From CAIYUC01 sp963682005 (GTDB lineage Bacteria; Bacteroidota; Bacteroidia; Bacteroidales; FEN-979), in assembly GCA_963682005.1 (NCBI GenBank), contig OY820914.1:2170001-2234000 (forward strand): DNA of 64,000 bases, in the 5' to 3' direction. The notes beneath the pieces are model-generated. The model was given only the letters and a program-made list of their open reading frames with translations, ran no database searches and was not told the DNA's origin. Positions 8,055 through 16,948 of this stretch are shown here, one piece after another. Both the position numbers and the translations under genes were made by a program. The stretch's first letter is position 1, and each line of letters opens with the position of its first letter.

Positions 8055-11000
8055 CTACCTCATAAGAACAACCTTACTCATTATTCCTGCAGAATCATCC
8101 CCCTCCGCCCTGATCCGGATGAAATAGATCCCTTCAGGCAACGAGGAGACGTTGATCTGCCTCACGCATTTGCCCGTTGGATCATTGTATTGCTGATGCA
8201 GCACCAGGGCTCCCGCTGAACTGGCCAGGTTGATGTCAACGGTTGTCGCCGTTGCGATTTCATAACTGAGGGTCAGCTGGTCGGTTGCGGGATTCGGATA
8301 AATGGAAAGCAGCCGGATCCCGGCTCCGGTTGGAACATTAATCTCACGCTGTACGTTGATATGCGGGTAGTAAATAACCGCATCATTCAATGGTTCTGCC
8401 ATCGGATCGGCAATTTCAGAGCCTGGCATGAGATTGAGGCTGATCACGGGGTTGACATCCATCTGCTTTACCCTGAAATTCAGGATGGCAAACGGATCTT
8501 CCCGTGATGATATCAAGGGATCCACCTCCGACCAGGCCAGTCTCAGTTCACCATGCTGGCTGTTCTTTATTACAACACCTTTTGCAGAAGAGGCATCCAT
8601 GAATTCCAGGGCATATTCCGGAAATGCCAGTACCAGGGAATAGGCGCCTATTTCATTCGGATCTTTCAGGTAGATGGGTATTTGAAACTCCATTCCTGCT
8701 GCAATGTTTATCTCACCCGACTCTTCCAAGGAAAGGACCGGTCCTGATTTTCCACCCGTTGACGGAATGAAGGAACCATTTACATCCCCAACGCATAATC
8801 CATAGAATGACTGGCTGATGCTTGCGTTTGCCAGGATGATGGAGTCTCCGCCCGTACCAGTCTTTCCAAAGATCCAATCCCCCTTCGGAAAAGAAGTGTC
8901 GAGTCCGACGAAACGCCGTTTGATCTTCAAAGCATCGGTGCCATTGACGGAACCGGTGTTGTTGACATCGGCCGCAGCGATCCGTACAGGTTCCGTCAGC
9001 AGTTCCAGCCCGGTAAAATGACGCTGGACTTTCAGTGCATCCGACCCGTTGTTACCGTTCCAGGGCTTGCCAGACCAGGCGCTGATCGTATAGATCCCGG
9101 ACCCTGTCCCCGAAAAGAGAAAATAACCGGAAAGATCTGTTCGTGTCGAATCGACGCCGGTCCCATTGTGTTTCAGCAGTACCCATAATGAATCGAGCGG
9201 CGTATTTGCTGAATTGTTGTACAGGTAGTGCCCGCTGATGTCGAGCCCCGGCTGGATCACCCCGTCGTGGTAAAAGAAGGATGTAGGGGTATCAGGAAGG
9301 GCATTTCCCGTAGCATCGGTATATTCGCAGTCAGAGCTATTGTTCGCGGCATTGTTCCAGGAAAGCACGGCGACTCCATTGAGGTATGTGAAAACGAGAT
9401 CCAGGATCTTGCTCCCCGAAGGAAGGGTGACCGGTGTAATGTCCGACCATACCATCATCACCTTATGAAGGGTATCATTGATGTGGACATCATTTACGAT
9501 CACAGTTCCCAGCAAGGGATTTATGTTGGTGGCAGAGTCGAATACAGCCCTTGAGGGGTTATATTCAAGCCGCAACGAAATGGACCCGATGTTTGTTAAA
9601 TGATCAACCGTGACGGGGACCAGCGTTGGCAATGAGGTTTCTCCTGCGGTACTTCCCGCATAGGTGACAGGCGTCTGGATATCCGGTGAAACCTGCACGA
9701 TATAAAGGGATGGGGAAGCGATGCATCCGTGGGATGAGGGTGTCACCATGTAAAACACCTGTTCTATTGTATTTCCCGAGTTATAAAGGGTTTGTTGGAT
9801 CAGTGTGCCTGCGCCTTGTGAATAGCCTGTGACATTTGCGGAGGAGGAAGAAGAGGTCCAGTAAAATGTCGTCCCCGGGACTGTTGACGACAGGAGGATA
9901 TTCGTCGTTTGTCCCGAAAGGATATACGTGTTTGGAGGTGTAAAGATGATATCCGGCCCAGGAAAGACCGTGTCAATGACGTGAATGGCCGGGCCGGTGC
10001 ATCCGTTTGCGGTCGGTGTGACTGTATAATCAACAATTCCGGGGTAACCGCCGGTATTGAACAGGACCTGGAAGATCATATTCCCTGTTCCGGGGGAGAA
10101 TCCGGTGACACCCGGGGAGGTAGACGATGCAGTCCAGGAAAATGAAGTGCCGGGGATGTCTGATGAAAGGGTGATATTTGTCGATGTGCCTGAACAGATC
10201 GTACCGGTTCCCGAAAAACCTGCTGTAGGTCTCTGGATGACTGTTACAGTGACCGGATTGGACATGGCAGGATTTCCGGATGCACATTCGGCACTGGAAG
10301 TAAGAGAACAACTTATAACATCACCATTTGAAGGAAAGTAGCTGAAGACAGGGCCCGAGGCTGAAACGATATTACCACAGAGAAACCAGTTATAATATGG
10401 CGAATTCCCGGGGTTGACCGGGGTTGCTGTGAATGTGACAGGAGTTCCTTCACACACCGGGTTTGCAGAAGCTGTAATGGCAACACTGACCGGTGTGGAA
10501 CTTGCGATCATGGTGATGGCATTAGAGTTGGCCGGGTTTCCTGATGCACACGTAGCGTTTGAGGTGAGGCGGCAGTATATTACATCACCATTCCCCGGAG
10601 TACAAGAGAAATTCGGACTGTTTGCCGCAGGAACATTAATCCCGTTTATTCTCCACCGGAAAATCGGTGAAGTTCCTTCATTGCTTGCCATTGCCGTGAA
10701 ATCAACCACGGTGCCCTGGCAGAATGGGTTTGCAGAGGCTGTGATAGATATGCTGACAGGCTCCTGGGGATATACATTCATTGTGATAAAATTGGAGGTG
10801 GCAGAATTCCCGTTAGTACAAGTCAAGTTGGAAGTCAGGGTGCAAGAGAGGATGTCTCCATTGGTGGGAATATATTGAAATATATTAGAATTCACTCCTA
10901 CTGACTCCCCATTCACTTTCCACTGGTATAAGGGATATGATCCTCCATTTACAATGGTTGCTGTATAAACAACCAGTGTTCCCTGGCATACCGGATTTAG

Positions 11001-13259
11001 GGATGCAATGATATTGATGCTGACAGGCAGGCCGGTGGCGGAAGACATGATGATCCGGTTTGATGTGACCGGATTTGGCCCGGTGATACAACCCTGGTTC
11101 GAGGTCATCAGGCAAGTGATGGAATCTGCGTTAACCGGGGTATAAACGTAAGTCGTGGAGTTGGTTCCAACAAGGAACCCGTTGACACGCCACTGAAACA
11201 CAGGGGCTGTTCCGCCGTTCGAAGGCATTGCTGTAAAAGTCACCGGTGACCCGGTGCAGAAGGGATTCTCGGAAGCCGATATGGTTACACCTATCGTCTG
11301 TTGTGGTACGACCGACATCGTAATCGCGTTCGATGTGGCTGGATTTCCTGAGGTACAGGGGGCAGTGGATTGAAGGGTGCAGGTGATAATGTCTCCGTTG
11401 ATTGGAGTATAGATGAGCATTGTACTGTTGCTGCCGACATTGCCTCCATTTATTTTCCATTGATAAACCGGAGCACTCCCCGGGTTGACCGGTGTGGCCG
11501 TGAATGTTATCGTAGTTCCCTGGCAGGTCGGGTTGGCAGATGCAGAAATGGTCACGCTGACTGGCAGGGCAAAGGCTGCCACCATGCTGATCGGATTCGA
11601 CTCAACGGTGCTTGGCCCGCAGCCTGGGGAGAATGTGGCTGAGCAGGTTATAATATCACCATCCACGGGGTAATATGTATATGTCGCGCTATTGTTCCCG
11701 ACATTCATCCCGTTAACCTCCCATTGGTAAATAGCCCCGCCGGGGATCGACGGGGTTGCGGTAAAGGTTACCGCTGTCCCCTGGCAGAATGGATTTGCTG
11801 ATGCAGTGATGAAAACACTGTTTGTCGGGTTAATGGTAACGATCAGATGACCGGACATTCCGGTGCAACCATTGGCAGAAGGAGTAACGGTATAGGTTAC
11901 GGTTTCAGGCAAAGATCCGGGATTGATCAGGGTTTGCTGGATCAGGTTGCCTGTTCCGGGAGAAAACCCTGCCAGGTTGGGGGAACTTGGAGTAGCTGTC
12001 CAGGTGAATGAGGTTCCCGGAATATTGGACAGTATCTGGATATTTGTCATTTGTCCTGAACAAATCGACTGTGATGAGGGGTTGAAATAGACATTCGAAC
12101 CCGGGTAAATTGTGACGGTGTAATCGGCAGCCGGACCGTTGCAACCATTGGCTACCGGGGTTAAGTGATATGTGACCGTTTCAATGGTAAATCCTGAATT
12201 TATCAATGACTGATTGATCAGTGACCCGGAACCCTGGCTGTAGCCTGAGATATTAGGAGAACTACCTGTGGCAGACCAGTAAAAAGTAGTACCTGCGACA
12301 TTAGATGTCAGGCTGATATTGGTGCTGCTGCCGGAACAGATCTGTTTTGACATGGGGGTATTGGTGATGGAGGGAAAGGGAAGGACCGTTACCACGTAAT
12401 CGGTGACCGGGCCAGAACAACCATTAAGTGTGGGTGTGATGTGATAGATTATGGACTCAGGGATATTACCCAGATTCATTAAATACTGGCTGATAATGCT
12501 CCCACTCCCGTCGCTAAATCCCACTACATTCGGGGAACTTGAAGTGCATGTCCAGGTAAAGGTTGATCCCGGGAAATTTGCAGCAAGGATAATATTCGTG
12601 GGAGAATTCGAGCACAACATCATGGAAAGAGGGTTATTTATCACCACGGGTGTTGGGTTCACTATCATAAAAATTGTATTTGAAAAAACAGGATTCATTG
12701 TTACGCATGGCTGGTTTGATGTCAGCTGGCATCTGATGACATCTCCGTTTAATGGCATCATGGTCATCGTGGGGGTGTTCATTCCCACGCTGATATTATT
12801 GACCTTCCATTGGTAGAAAGGATTCGGGCCTTCGTTCGTCGGACTCGCAGTGAAGGTGACCGGTTGATTCAGGCAGGAGGGATTGGCTGAAACCGAGATC
12901 CAGATCCCTGGTGAGGCTCCTGAAAAAACATTGACCGGAAAGACCGCAGGCGAGGGAGACGAATTATAGTTCACGCTGATGGAATTGAGCCCTGGAGTAT
13001 CCCATGTTACAAAAACTGAATTTGTTCCGTCCCCAGAATTGATCGTTCCGCCAGATGATATAGTCCAGATGTAATCTGACATCCCGGCCTCCGTAAAGTA
13101 GTTATAGCCGCCCATCCCGGCGCAGGCTGTATCAGGTCCGGTAATGGTCGGAATGTCAAGCGGTGTTTGGACGGGAACTCCCGTTGATCGTTCCTGCCCG
13201 TTGGTTTTGAATGAAATGAAGAGTAAAATGGAGATCGTAAGAAGTACACATGGTTTCAT
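8055..13259 (-). CDS. giant T9SS adhesin-like protein with Ig-like repeats, cohesins and dockerin
   Basis: A 1734-residue protein with a signal peptide (LLTISILLFISFKTNG). Residues about 100-1180 are built from two alternating repeat types of roughly 85-100 residues: one with ITASANPFCQGT and YQWKVNG, the other a PKD-like unit with PGTSFTWTA and TVTPSANGCTG. A cohesin-like domain follows at about 1195-1335, then a regulatory-like segment, a type I dockerin at about 1400-1460 (GSDALKVQRHF and GTDALKIKRRF), a second cohesin-like domain at about 1500-1625, and a T9SS type A sorting domain (IYPNPATDQLTLSYE) at the end. Inferred role: long surface stalk or adhesin. It is the first gene of a pair with 5192-8035. 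DNA identity between adjacent repeats is moderate, so the repeats are old rather than freshly duplicated. Confidence 0.88.
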   Translation of the reverse strand: MKPCVLLTISILLFISFKTNGQERSTGVPVQTPLDIPTITGPDTACAGMGGYNYFTEAGMSDYIWTISSGGTINSGDGTNSVFVTWDTPGLNSISVNYNSSPSPAVFPVNVFSGASPGIWISVSANPSCLNQPVTFTASPTNEGPNPFYQWKVNNISVGMNTPTMTMMPLNGDVIRCQLTSNQPCVTMNPVFSNTIFMIVNPTPVVINNPLSMMLCSNSPTNIILAANFPGSTFTWTCTSSSPNVVGFSDGSGSIISQYLMNLGNIPESIIYHITPTLNGCSGPVTDYVVTVLPFPSITNTPMSKQICSGSSTNISLTSNVAGTTFYWSATGSSPNISGYSQGSGSLINQSLINSGFTIETVTYHLTPVANGCNGPAADYTVTIYPGSNVYFNPSSQSICSGQMTNIQILSNIPGTSFTWTATPSSPNLAGFSPGTGNLIQQTLINPGSLPETVTYTVTPSANGCTGMSGHLIVTINPTNSVFITASANPFCQGTAVTFTATPSIPGGAIYQWEVNGMNVGNNSATYTYYPVDGDIITCSATFSPGCGPSTVESNPISMVAAFALPVSVTISASANPTCQGTTITFTATPVNPGSAPVYQWKINGGNVGSNSTMLIYTPINGDIITCTLQSTAPCTSGNPATSNAITMSVVPQQTIGVTISASENPFCTGSPVTFTAMPSNGGTAPVFQWRVNGFLVGTNSTTYVYTPVNADSITCLMTSNQGCITGPNPVTSNRIIMSSATGLPVSINIIASLNPVCQGTLVVYTATIVNGGSYPLYQWKVNGESVGVNSNIFQYIPTNGDILSCTLTSNLTCTNGNSATSNFITMNVYPQEPVSISITASANPFCQGTVVDFTAMASNEGTSPIFRWRINGINVPAANSPNFSCTPGNGDVIYCRLTSNATCASGNPANSNAITMIASSTPVSVAITASANPVCEGTPVTFTATPVNPGNSPYYNWFLCGNIVSASGPVFSYFPSNGDVISCSLTSSAECASGNPAMSNPVTVTVIQRPTAGFSGTGTICSGTSTNITLSSDIPGTSFSWTASSTSPGVTGFSPGTGNMIFQVLFNTGGYPGIVDYTVTPTANGCTGPAIHVIDTVFPGPDIIFTPPNTYILSGQTTNILLSSTVPGTTFYWTSSSSSANVTGYSQGAGTLIQQTLYNSGNTIEQVFYMVTPSSHGCIASPSLYIVQVSPDIQTPVTYAGSTAGETSLPTLVPVTVDHLTNIGSISLRLEYNPSRAVFDSATNINPLLGTVIVNDVHINDTLHKVMMVWSDITPVTLPSGSKILDLVFTYLNGVAVLSWNNAANNSSDCEYTDATGNALPDTPTSFFYHDGVIQPGLDISGHYLYNNSANTPLDSLWVLLKHNGTGVDSTRTDLSGYFLFSGTGSGIYTISAWSGKPWNGNNGSDALKVQRHFTGLELLTEPVRIAAADVNNTGSVNGTDALKIKRRFVGLDTSFPKGDWIFGKTGTGGDSIILANASISQSFYGLCVGDVNGSFIPSTGGKSGPVLSLEESGEINIAAGMEFQIPIYLKDPNEIGAYSLVLAFPEYALEFMDASSAKGVVIKNSQHGELRLAWSEVDPLISSREDPFAILNFRVKQMDVNPVISLNLMPGSEIADPMAEPLNDAVIYYPHINVQREINVPTGAGIRLLSIYPNPATDQLTLSYEIATATTVDINLASSAGALVLHQQYNDPTGKCVRQINVSSLPEGIYFIRIRAEGDDSAGIMSKVVLMR

Positions 13260-13720
13260 ATAGCTGGGGTTTGAATTTTTCGCGTCTTTGCGTCTTAGCG
13301 GTTATTTTAAAGAGGCTCCTTTGAGACATCCTCATGGAACTAATGAATCAGAGCCTGAATATGAAATTCCAAATATTGATGTAAATATAATTTGAAATTA
13401 TGATTAAGCAATGGGAAATGCGGATTTTTATGATGAGAAGAAGATAAAGCCGGATAAGTTGTTAAAAAAAATCTTGTTCACATGTATTACCTTATACCTC
13501 TTCGACCGATTAATGTGTGACAAATTTCAGTGCTCACATTTTAACTCAGCGACAATGGCATTCATGATTTCGAGGGGTAAATTATGGAAGTGGCGGGAGT
13601 ATTCGCTTCGCTCATGATCCCTGAAAGGGGGGGGCTTCACCTGAAAATGCTGCACACTCCGTGTTTTCATTTTTCTTTTTTCCCGGATAGAAAAACAAGT
13701 TTTTCATCCGGTCTAAAACA
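13260..13720. other. non-coding spacer
   Basis: About 460 bases without a convincing gene. It holds the CTTTGCG-type repeat at 13282-13313 and a hairpin at 13683-13711 (CCGGAT-GAAAAAC arms with one bulged base). Short plus-strand reading frames here lack signal peptide, family pattern and conserved start, and one of them runs through the tRNA. Confidence 0.5.
13282..13313. repeat. dispersed repeat, GCGYCTYTGCGYCTTAGCGG family
   Basis: The first 20 bases match the repeat at 28933 except at three pyrimidine positions, and both copies continue with a T/A-rich tail ending AAAGA. It is part of the CRCAAAGR octad family also seen at 30402, 40462 and inside 42311-42500. Confidence 0.6.
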
Positions 13721-13748
13721 AAAATGCTGCTTCGCAGAGCAGCATTTT
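13721..13748 (-). terminator. intrinsic terminator of tRNA-Ser
   Basis: A perfect 10-base stem (AAAATGCTGC and GCAGCATTTT) has an 8-base loop. It is followed on the minus strand by TGTTTT and begins five bases after the tRNA 3' end. Confidence 0.75.
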
Positions 13749-13752
13749 CAGG

Positions 13753-13844
13753 TGGCGGAGAGAATGGGATTCGAACCCATGAACCGCTTCTCGCGATTAC
13801 ACACTTTCCAGGCGTGCGCCTTAGACCAACTCGGCCATCTCTCC
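13753..13844 (-). tRNA. tRNA-Ser (anticodon GGA)
   Basis: The minus strand gives a 92-nucleotide tRNA with a 7-base acceptor stem (GGAGAGA with TCTCTCC), discriminator G and encoded CCA. The D arm has GGCCGAGTTGGTCTAAGGC, the anticodon loop reads CTGGAAA, a long class II variable arm follows, and the T arm has GGTTCGAATCC. The anticodon GGA reads UCC and UCU serine codons. The long variable arm confirms serine identity. A terminator follows at once, and a heptad array starts three bases upstream of the 5' end. Confidence 0.95.
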
Positions 13845-13846
13845 TG

Positions 13847-13933
13847 TTGGCTTTCAGCTCTTGGCTTTTGGCTATTGGCGTTTAATGATAAAAATTTTGC
13901 TAACAGCCAATAGCTAAAGGCCAATAGCAAATT
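13847..13933. repeat. inverted pair of heptad arrays (TTGGCTT / GCCAATA)
   Basis: Five units of period 7 occupy 13847-13881 (TTGGCTT, TCAGCTC, TTGGCTT, TTGGCTA, TTGGCGT). Four units at 13906-13933 (GCCAATA, GCTAAAG, GCCAATA, GCAAATT) are their approximate reverse complement. They lie just downstream of the asparaginase gene and upstream of the tRNA, and could pair through GCTATTGGC and GCCAATAGC. Confidence 0.75.
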
Positions 13934-13962
13934 GGCCTGCAAAAGTATACAAATATTCCGGA

Positions 13963-14994
13963 TTATCCAACGGTCATTTCTCCACGAAGCGAAATTTGCA
14001 ACAGATCCTGCACTGTTTCTTTGGCTAAGCCGCTTCCGAGAAGGTACATCAGCTTGGTGACAGCCGATTCGGTGGTGATGTCGTAACCGCCTATCACACC
14101 GATCTTGCCGAGTTCGAGACTGGTTTCATACTTACCGATCTCCACCGTTCCTCCTTTGCACTGGGTGACATTGAAAATGATGATCCCCCTGTCAATGGCC
14201 TGTTTCAGCTGATCCAGGAACCATGGGGCTGTCGGGGCATTGCCTGCTCCGAATGTCTCCAGGATGACAGCCCGCAACCCTTCGCTGTTGAGCGTTGCAT
14301 GAACCACCTTCTCAGTGATCCCCGGAAAAAGCTTCAGAATGGCGATGTTCTCTTCCAGGACGGTATGAACCTTTAGCTTTTTAAAATTGGGCTTCAGGAT
14401 CAGGTTGTGGTTGTACCGGATGTATACGCCTATCTCAGCCAGTGCATCATAGTTCCCGGAAAGAAAGGCGCTGAAATGCTCTGCATTTACCTTCGTCGTG
14501 CGGTTTCCCCGGAAAAGCTTATTCTCGAAACAAATGCATACTTCCGGAACAACCGGCGTATTTTCGTCCCTGGCTGCCGCAAGCTCGAGCGAGTTGATGA
14601 AATTGTCGCGGCCATCGCTGCGGAGTTCGCCCATCGGAAGTTGTGATCCGGTAAGGATGACGGGCTTGTTCAGGTTTTCCAGCATGAAACTCATTGCAGA
14701 TGCCGTATACGACATCGTATCGGTACCGTGAAGCACGACAAAGCCATCATAGCTTTCATAGTTATCGCCGATCACTTTTGCCAGTTCAACCCAGAACGAC
14801 GGGTGCATGTTCGACGAATCCAGCATCGGGGAAAAGGAATGAAAATCGATCCTGTAATTGAAATTCCGGAGGATCGGCATGTCATTGTATATGTTCGTGA
14901 AATCAAAGGGTCCCAACGCACCGGTTTCCCTGTCCTTGATCATACCGATTGTTCCGCCGGTATAGATCACCAATATGGAGGTTTGGTCGTACAT
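13963..14994 (-). CDS. ansA: type I L-asparaginase
   Basis: A 343-residue cytoplasmic enzyme that hydrolyses L-asparagine to aspartate and ammonia. The two threonine motifs of the family are present: YTGGTIGM at 11-18 and HGTDTMSYTA from about 89. It has no signal peptide, which fits the type I (AnsA) group; length is normal. ATG start at 14994. A second, unrelated asparaginase of the N-terminal nucleophile family lies at 54501-55550 and is exported, so the organism probably handles asparagine or isoaspartyl peptides in two compartments. It is last in a minus-strand run with the TatD, glycosyltransferase and MBL genes. A nested hairpin element at 15011-15092 separates it from tatD, so it may have its own transcript. 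Confidence 0.93.
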   Translation of the reverse strand: MYDQTSILVIYTGGTIGMIKDRETGALGPFDFTNIYNDMPILRNFNYRIDFHSFSPMLDSSNMHPSFWVELAKVIGDNYESYDGFVVLHGTDTMSYTASAMSFMLENLNKPVILTGSQLPMGELRSDGRDNFINSLELAAARDENTPVVPEVCICFENKLFRGNRTTKVNAEHFSAFLSGNYDALAEIGVYIRYNHNLILKPNFKKLKVHTVLEENIAILKLFPGITEKVVHATLNSEGLRAVILETFGAGNAPTAPWFLDQLKQAIDRGIIIFNVTQCKGGTVEIGKYETSLELGKIGVIGGYDITTESAVTKLMYLLGSGLAKETVQDLLQISLRGEMTVG

Positions 14995-15010
14995 ACTCTC
15001 CTGTTTATTT

Positions 15011-15092
15011 TACCCACCCCGACCTTCGGTCTTCCCCTCCCTGGATCCCCGCGTACGCGGGGAACTTTGGGAGGGAAAAAAAAGGGTGGGTA
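15011..15092. repeat. triple-nested hairpin element, copy A
   Basis: Three concentric inverted repeats: TACCCACCC (15011-15019) with GGGTGGGTA (15084-15092); CCCTCCC (15035-15041) with GGGAGGG (15069-15075); and an inner perfect 18-base palindrome TCCCCGCGTACGCGGGGA (15046-15063). Its first 20 or so bases and its last ten are shared with the element at 42311-42500. Confidence 0.75.
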
Positions 15093-15103
15093 TGGTTAGT
15101 TCA

Positions 15104-15880
15104 TTACCTGATTTTAAACAAAGCTAATGCATTCCCCGTCGTAACCTTCGCCACTTCTTCAACCGATACCTTTTTGATCTCGGCGATCTTTTGAGCGATG
15201 ATCGGAATATACGCGCTTTCATTACGTTGTCCCCGGTAAGGGACGGGTGTCAGCCAGGGAGAATCGGTTTCAAGTACCAGGTGCTCAAGACCGATCACCT
15301 CAACGACCTGCTGAAGCCCTGAATTCTTATAGGTGATGATGCCCCCGATGCCAAGCTTGAAGCCCAGTTTCGTTGCTTTGTCCGCCTGTCCGGCATTTCC
15401 TCCGAAACAATGAAATATTCCGGTCAGATGCTGATCTTTCATTTTCTCAAGGATGTCAACAGCGATGTCAAAGGAGTTCCTCGTATGAATGATCGCAGGA
15501 AGCCGGTACCTGATCGCCAGCTCAACCTGTGACCTGAACGCCGCAACCTGCTCTTCCCGGAAGGTTTTATCCCAGTAAAGATCAATACCAATCTCACCGA
15601 TCCCATAGAATTTAAAGGAAGGATCATCCAGGTATTCATTCACCACCCGCAGTTCTTCCTTGTAATTGGATTTGACGGAAGTCGGATGAAGACCCATCAT
15701 CGGAAAGCAGTGCTTGTCATGTTTCTGACACAGGCTCAGCATCGATTGATGGTATTCCGTATCAATGGCCGGCAGGAAAATGTACTTTACATTTTGTTCG
15801 ACAGCCCTGTCCATTACAGCGTCACGATCATCATCAAATTCACGCGCATATAAATGCGTATGCGTATCGGCAAATATCAT
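15104..15880 (-). CDS. tatD: TatD-family metal-dependent hydrolase / DNase
   Basis: A 258-residue TIM-barrel enzyme. The metal-binding start FADTHTHLY, GEIGIDLYWD in the middle, HTRNSFDIAVDI, FHCFGGN and ETDSPWLTP near the end are the family signatures. Known family roles: magnesium-dependent 3' to 5' exonuclease on single-stranded DNA or RNA and peroxide-damage repair; the substrate here is not proven. I chose the ATG at 15880, one base past the upstream stop; the frame also has a TTG at 15895, which would overlap the glycosyltransferase gene. The near-overlap suggests translational coupling with that gene. Confidence 0.9.
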   Translation of the reverse strand: MIFADTHTHLYAREFDDDRDAVMDRAVEQNVKYIFLPAIDTEYHQSMLSLCQKHDKHCFPMMGLHPTSVKSNYKEELRVVNEYLDDPSFKFYGIGEIGIDLYWDKTFREEQVAAFRSQVELAIRYRLPAIIHTRNSFDIAVDILEKMKDQHLTGIFHCFGGNAGQADKATKLGFKLGIGGIITYKNSGLQQVVEVIGLEHLVLETDSPWLTPVPYRGQRNESAYIPIIAQKIAEIKKVSVEEVAKVTTGNALALFKIR

Positions 15881-15881
15881 G

Positions 15882-16880
15882 TTATTCAATGTCAACTGTT
15901 TTTATGATAGCCGGGATATCCTGGTCTTTCATGCACCGGAAATGATTTTTCGGACACTGAGGAAACCCGATCTTGCTGCAGGGACGGCATGAAAGACCGG
16001 CAACTTCAAACACAAATGACCGGTTTTGTGATCCGGCGGGAAAATAAGGATACATTCCGAATTCCGGGATGGTATTGCCCCAGATGGAAATCATAGTCTT
16101 TTTAAAGGCGGCTGCTATATGCATCAGCCCGGTATCGTTGGTAATAACCTTTTCAGCCTGCATGATGACGGAGGCCGACCGGTTGATGCTGAATGCGCCG
16201 CAGGCATTGTAAACATTTCCCTTCGAAAGGTTCCGGATACGATCTCCGCGTTCACGGTCTTCCGGGCCGCCCAGCAGAACGATTGGTCCGCGGATATTCC
16301 GGCAGATTTTCACGGCCAGGTCCTCCGGCAGTAATTTGGTGTTGTGCTTGCCCCCGATGACAAAGGCAATGTATTTCTGACCGGCTATTTCGGGGAATGC
16401 AAAAGGATCAACATGGTCCTGCGCGGAAATGAAGTAATCAAGGCCCAGCCCGTCGTTCGTGATCTCCAACCCCCCGGCAGCCTCAAAATACCGGTCAACG
16501 ATATGAATTGCAGGAAGCAGGTTGATCCTGAAATTGACCAGGAGCCATTTTCTAATATTCAGCTTTGAAAAGGAAGAGCCACGTCGTCCAAGGGTTAACC
16601 TGACATAATAGGACCGGAGATTTTTATGAAGATCAATGATGTGATCAAATTTTTCTTCCCTCAATTGCGGAATGATCTCTGCGAAATTATGGTCATATGA
16701 CCAGATTTTGGCCAGGTGCGGATTTGCTGAAATAACCTGCTGATATTGTTTCTTGACAAGAAAATGAAGCTCAACCCCCGGGATCTGCTTTTTCAGGCAT
16801 CGGATCACGGGTGTCGTAAGTACGATATCCCCGATGGAACTGAGGCGGATGATAAGGACTTTTTGGATGGATTTTTTCAT
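15882..16880 (-). CDS. glycosyltransferase family 9 (heptosyltransferase-like)
   Basis: A 332-residue protein. The start KVLIIRLSSIGDIVLTTPVIRCLK is the typical nucleotide-sugar-fold beginning of ADP-heptose:LPS heptosyltransferases (WaaC/WaaF), and the C-terminal half has the donor-site segment VITNDTGLMHIAAAF with the conserved Asp-Thr-Gly and His. Role inferred: adding a heptose or related sugar to the lipopolysaccharide core at the inner face of the cytoplasmic membrane. The C-terminus has a cysteine-rich stretch (LSCRPCSKIGFPQCPKNHFRC) common in the Bacteroidota branch. ATG start at 16880. Heptad arrays lie directly upstream, between this gene and the MBL gene. Confidence 0.88.
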   Translation of the reverse strand: MKKSIQKVLIIRLSSIGDIVLTTPVIRCLKKQIPGVELHFLVKKQYQQVISANPHLAKIWSYDHNFAEIIPQLREEKFDHIIDLHKNLRSYYVRLTLGRRGSSFSKLNIRKWLLVNFRINLLPAIHIVDRYFEAAGGLEITNDGLGLDYFISAQDHVDPFAFPEIAGQKYIAFVIGGKHNTKLLPEDLAVKICRNIRGPIVLLGGPEDRERGDRIRNLSKGNVYNACGAFSINRSASVIMQAEKVITNDTGLMHIAAAFKKTMISIWGNTIPEFGMYPYFPAGSQNRSFVFEVAGLSCRPCSKIGFPQCPKNHFRCMKDQDIPAIIKTVDIE

Positions 16881-16882
16881 AA

Positions 16883-16914
16883 GTCAGCAGTTCGCAGTCG
16901 GCAGTCAGCAGTCA
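16883..16914. repeat. heptad array GTCRGCA, four units
   Basis: GTCAGCA, GTTCGCA, GTCGGCA, GTCAGCA plus a partial GTCA, exact period 7. The same unit, in one or the other orientation, recurs at 36111-36152 and 54366-54400. Confidence 0.8.
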
Positions 16915-16920
16915 AAAATC

Positions 16921-16948
16921 CGTAATTCGTAATTCGTAAATCGTAATT
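16921..16948. repeat. heptad array CGTAATT, four units
   Basis: CGTAATT, CGTAATT, CGTAAAT, CGTAATT, exact period 7. It covers two bases of the MBL-gene stop codon (16947-16949, minus strand). It is the same family, reversed, as ATTACGA at 28876 and 29728. Confidence 0.8.

Noticed and set aside
13411..13913. Plus-strand reading frames of 68 and 109 codons
   Set aside because: One runs through the tRNA-Ser and heptad arrays. Neither shows family motifs, and codon use looks random.
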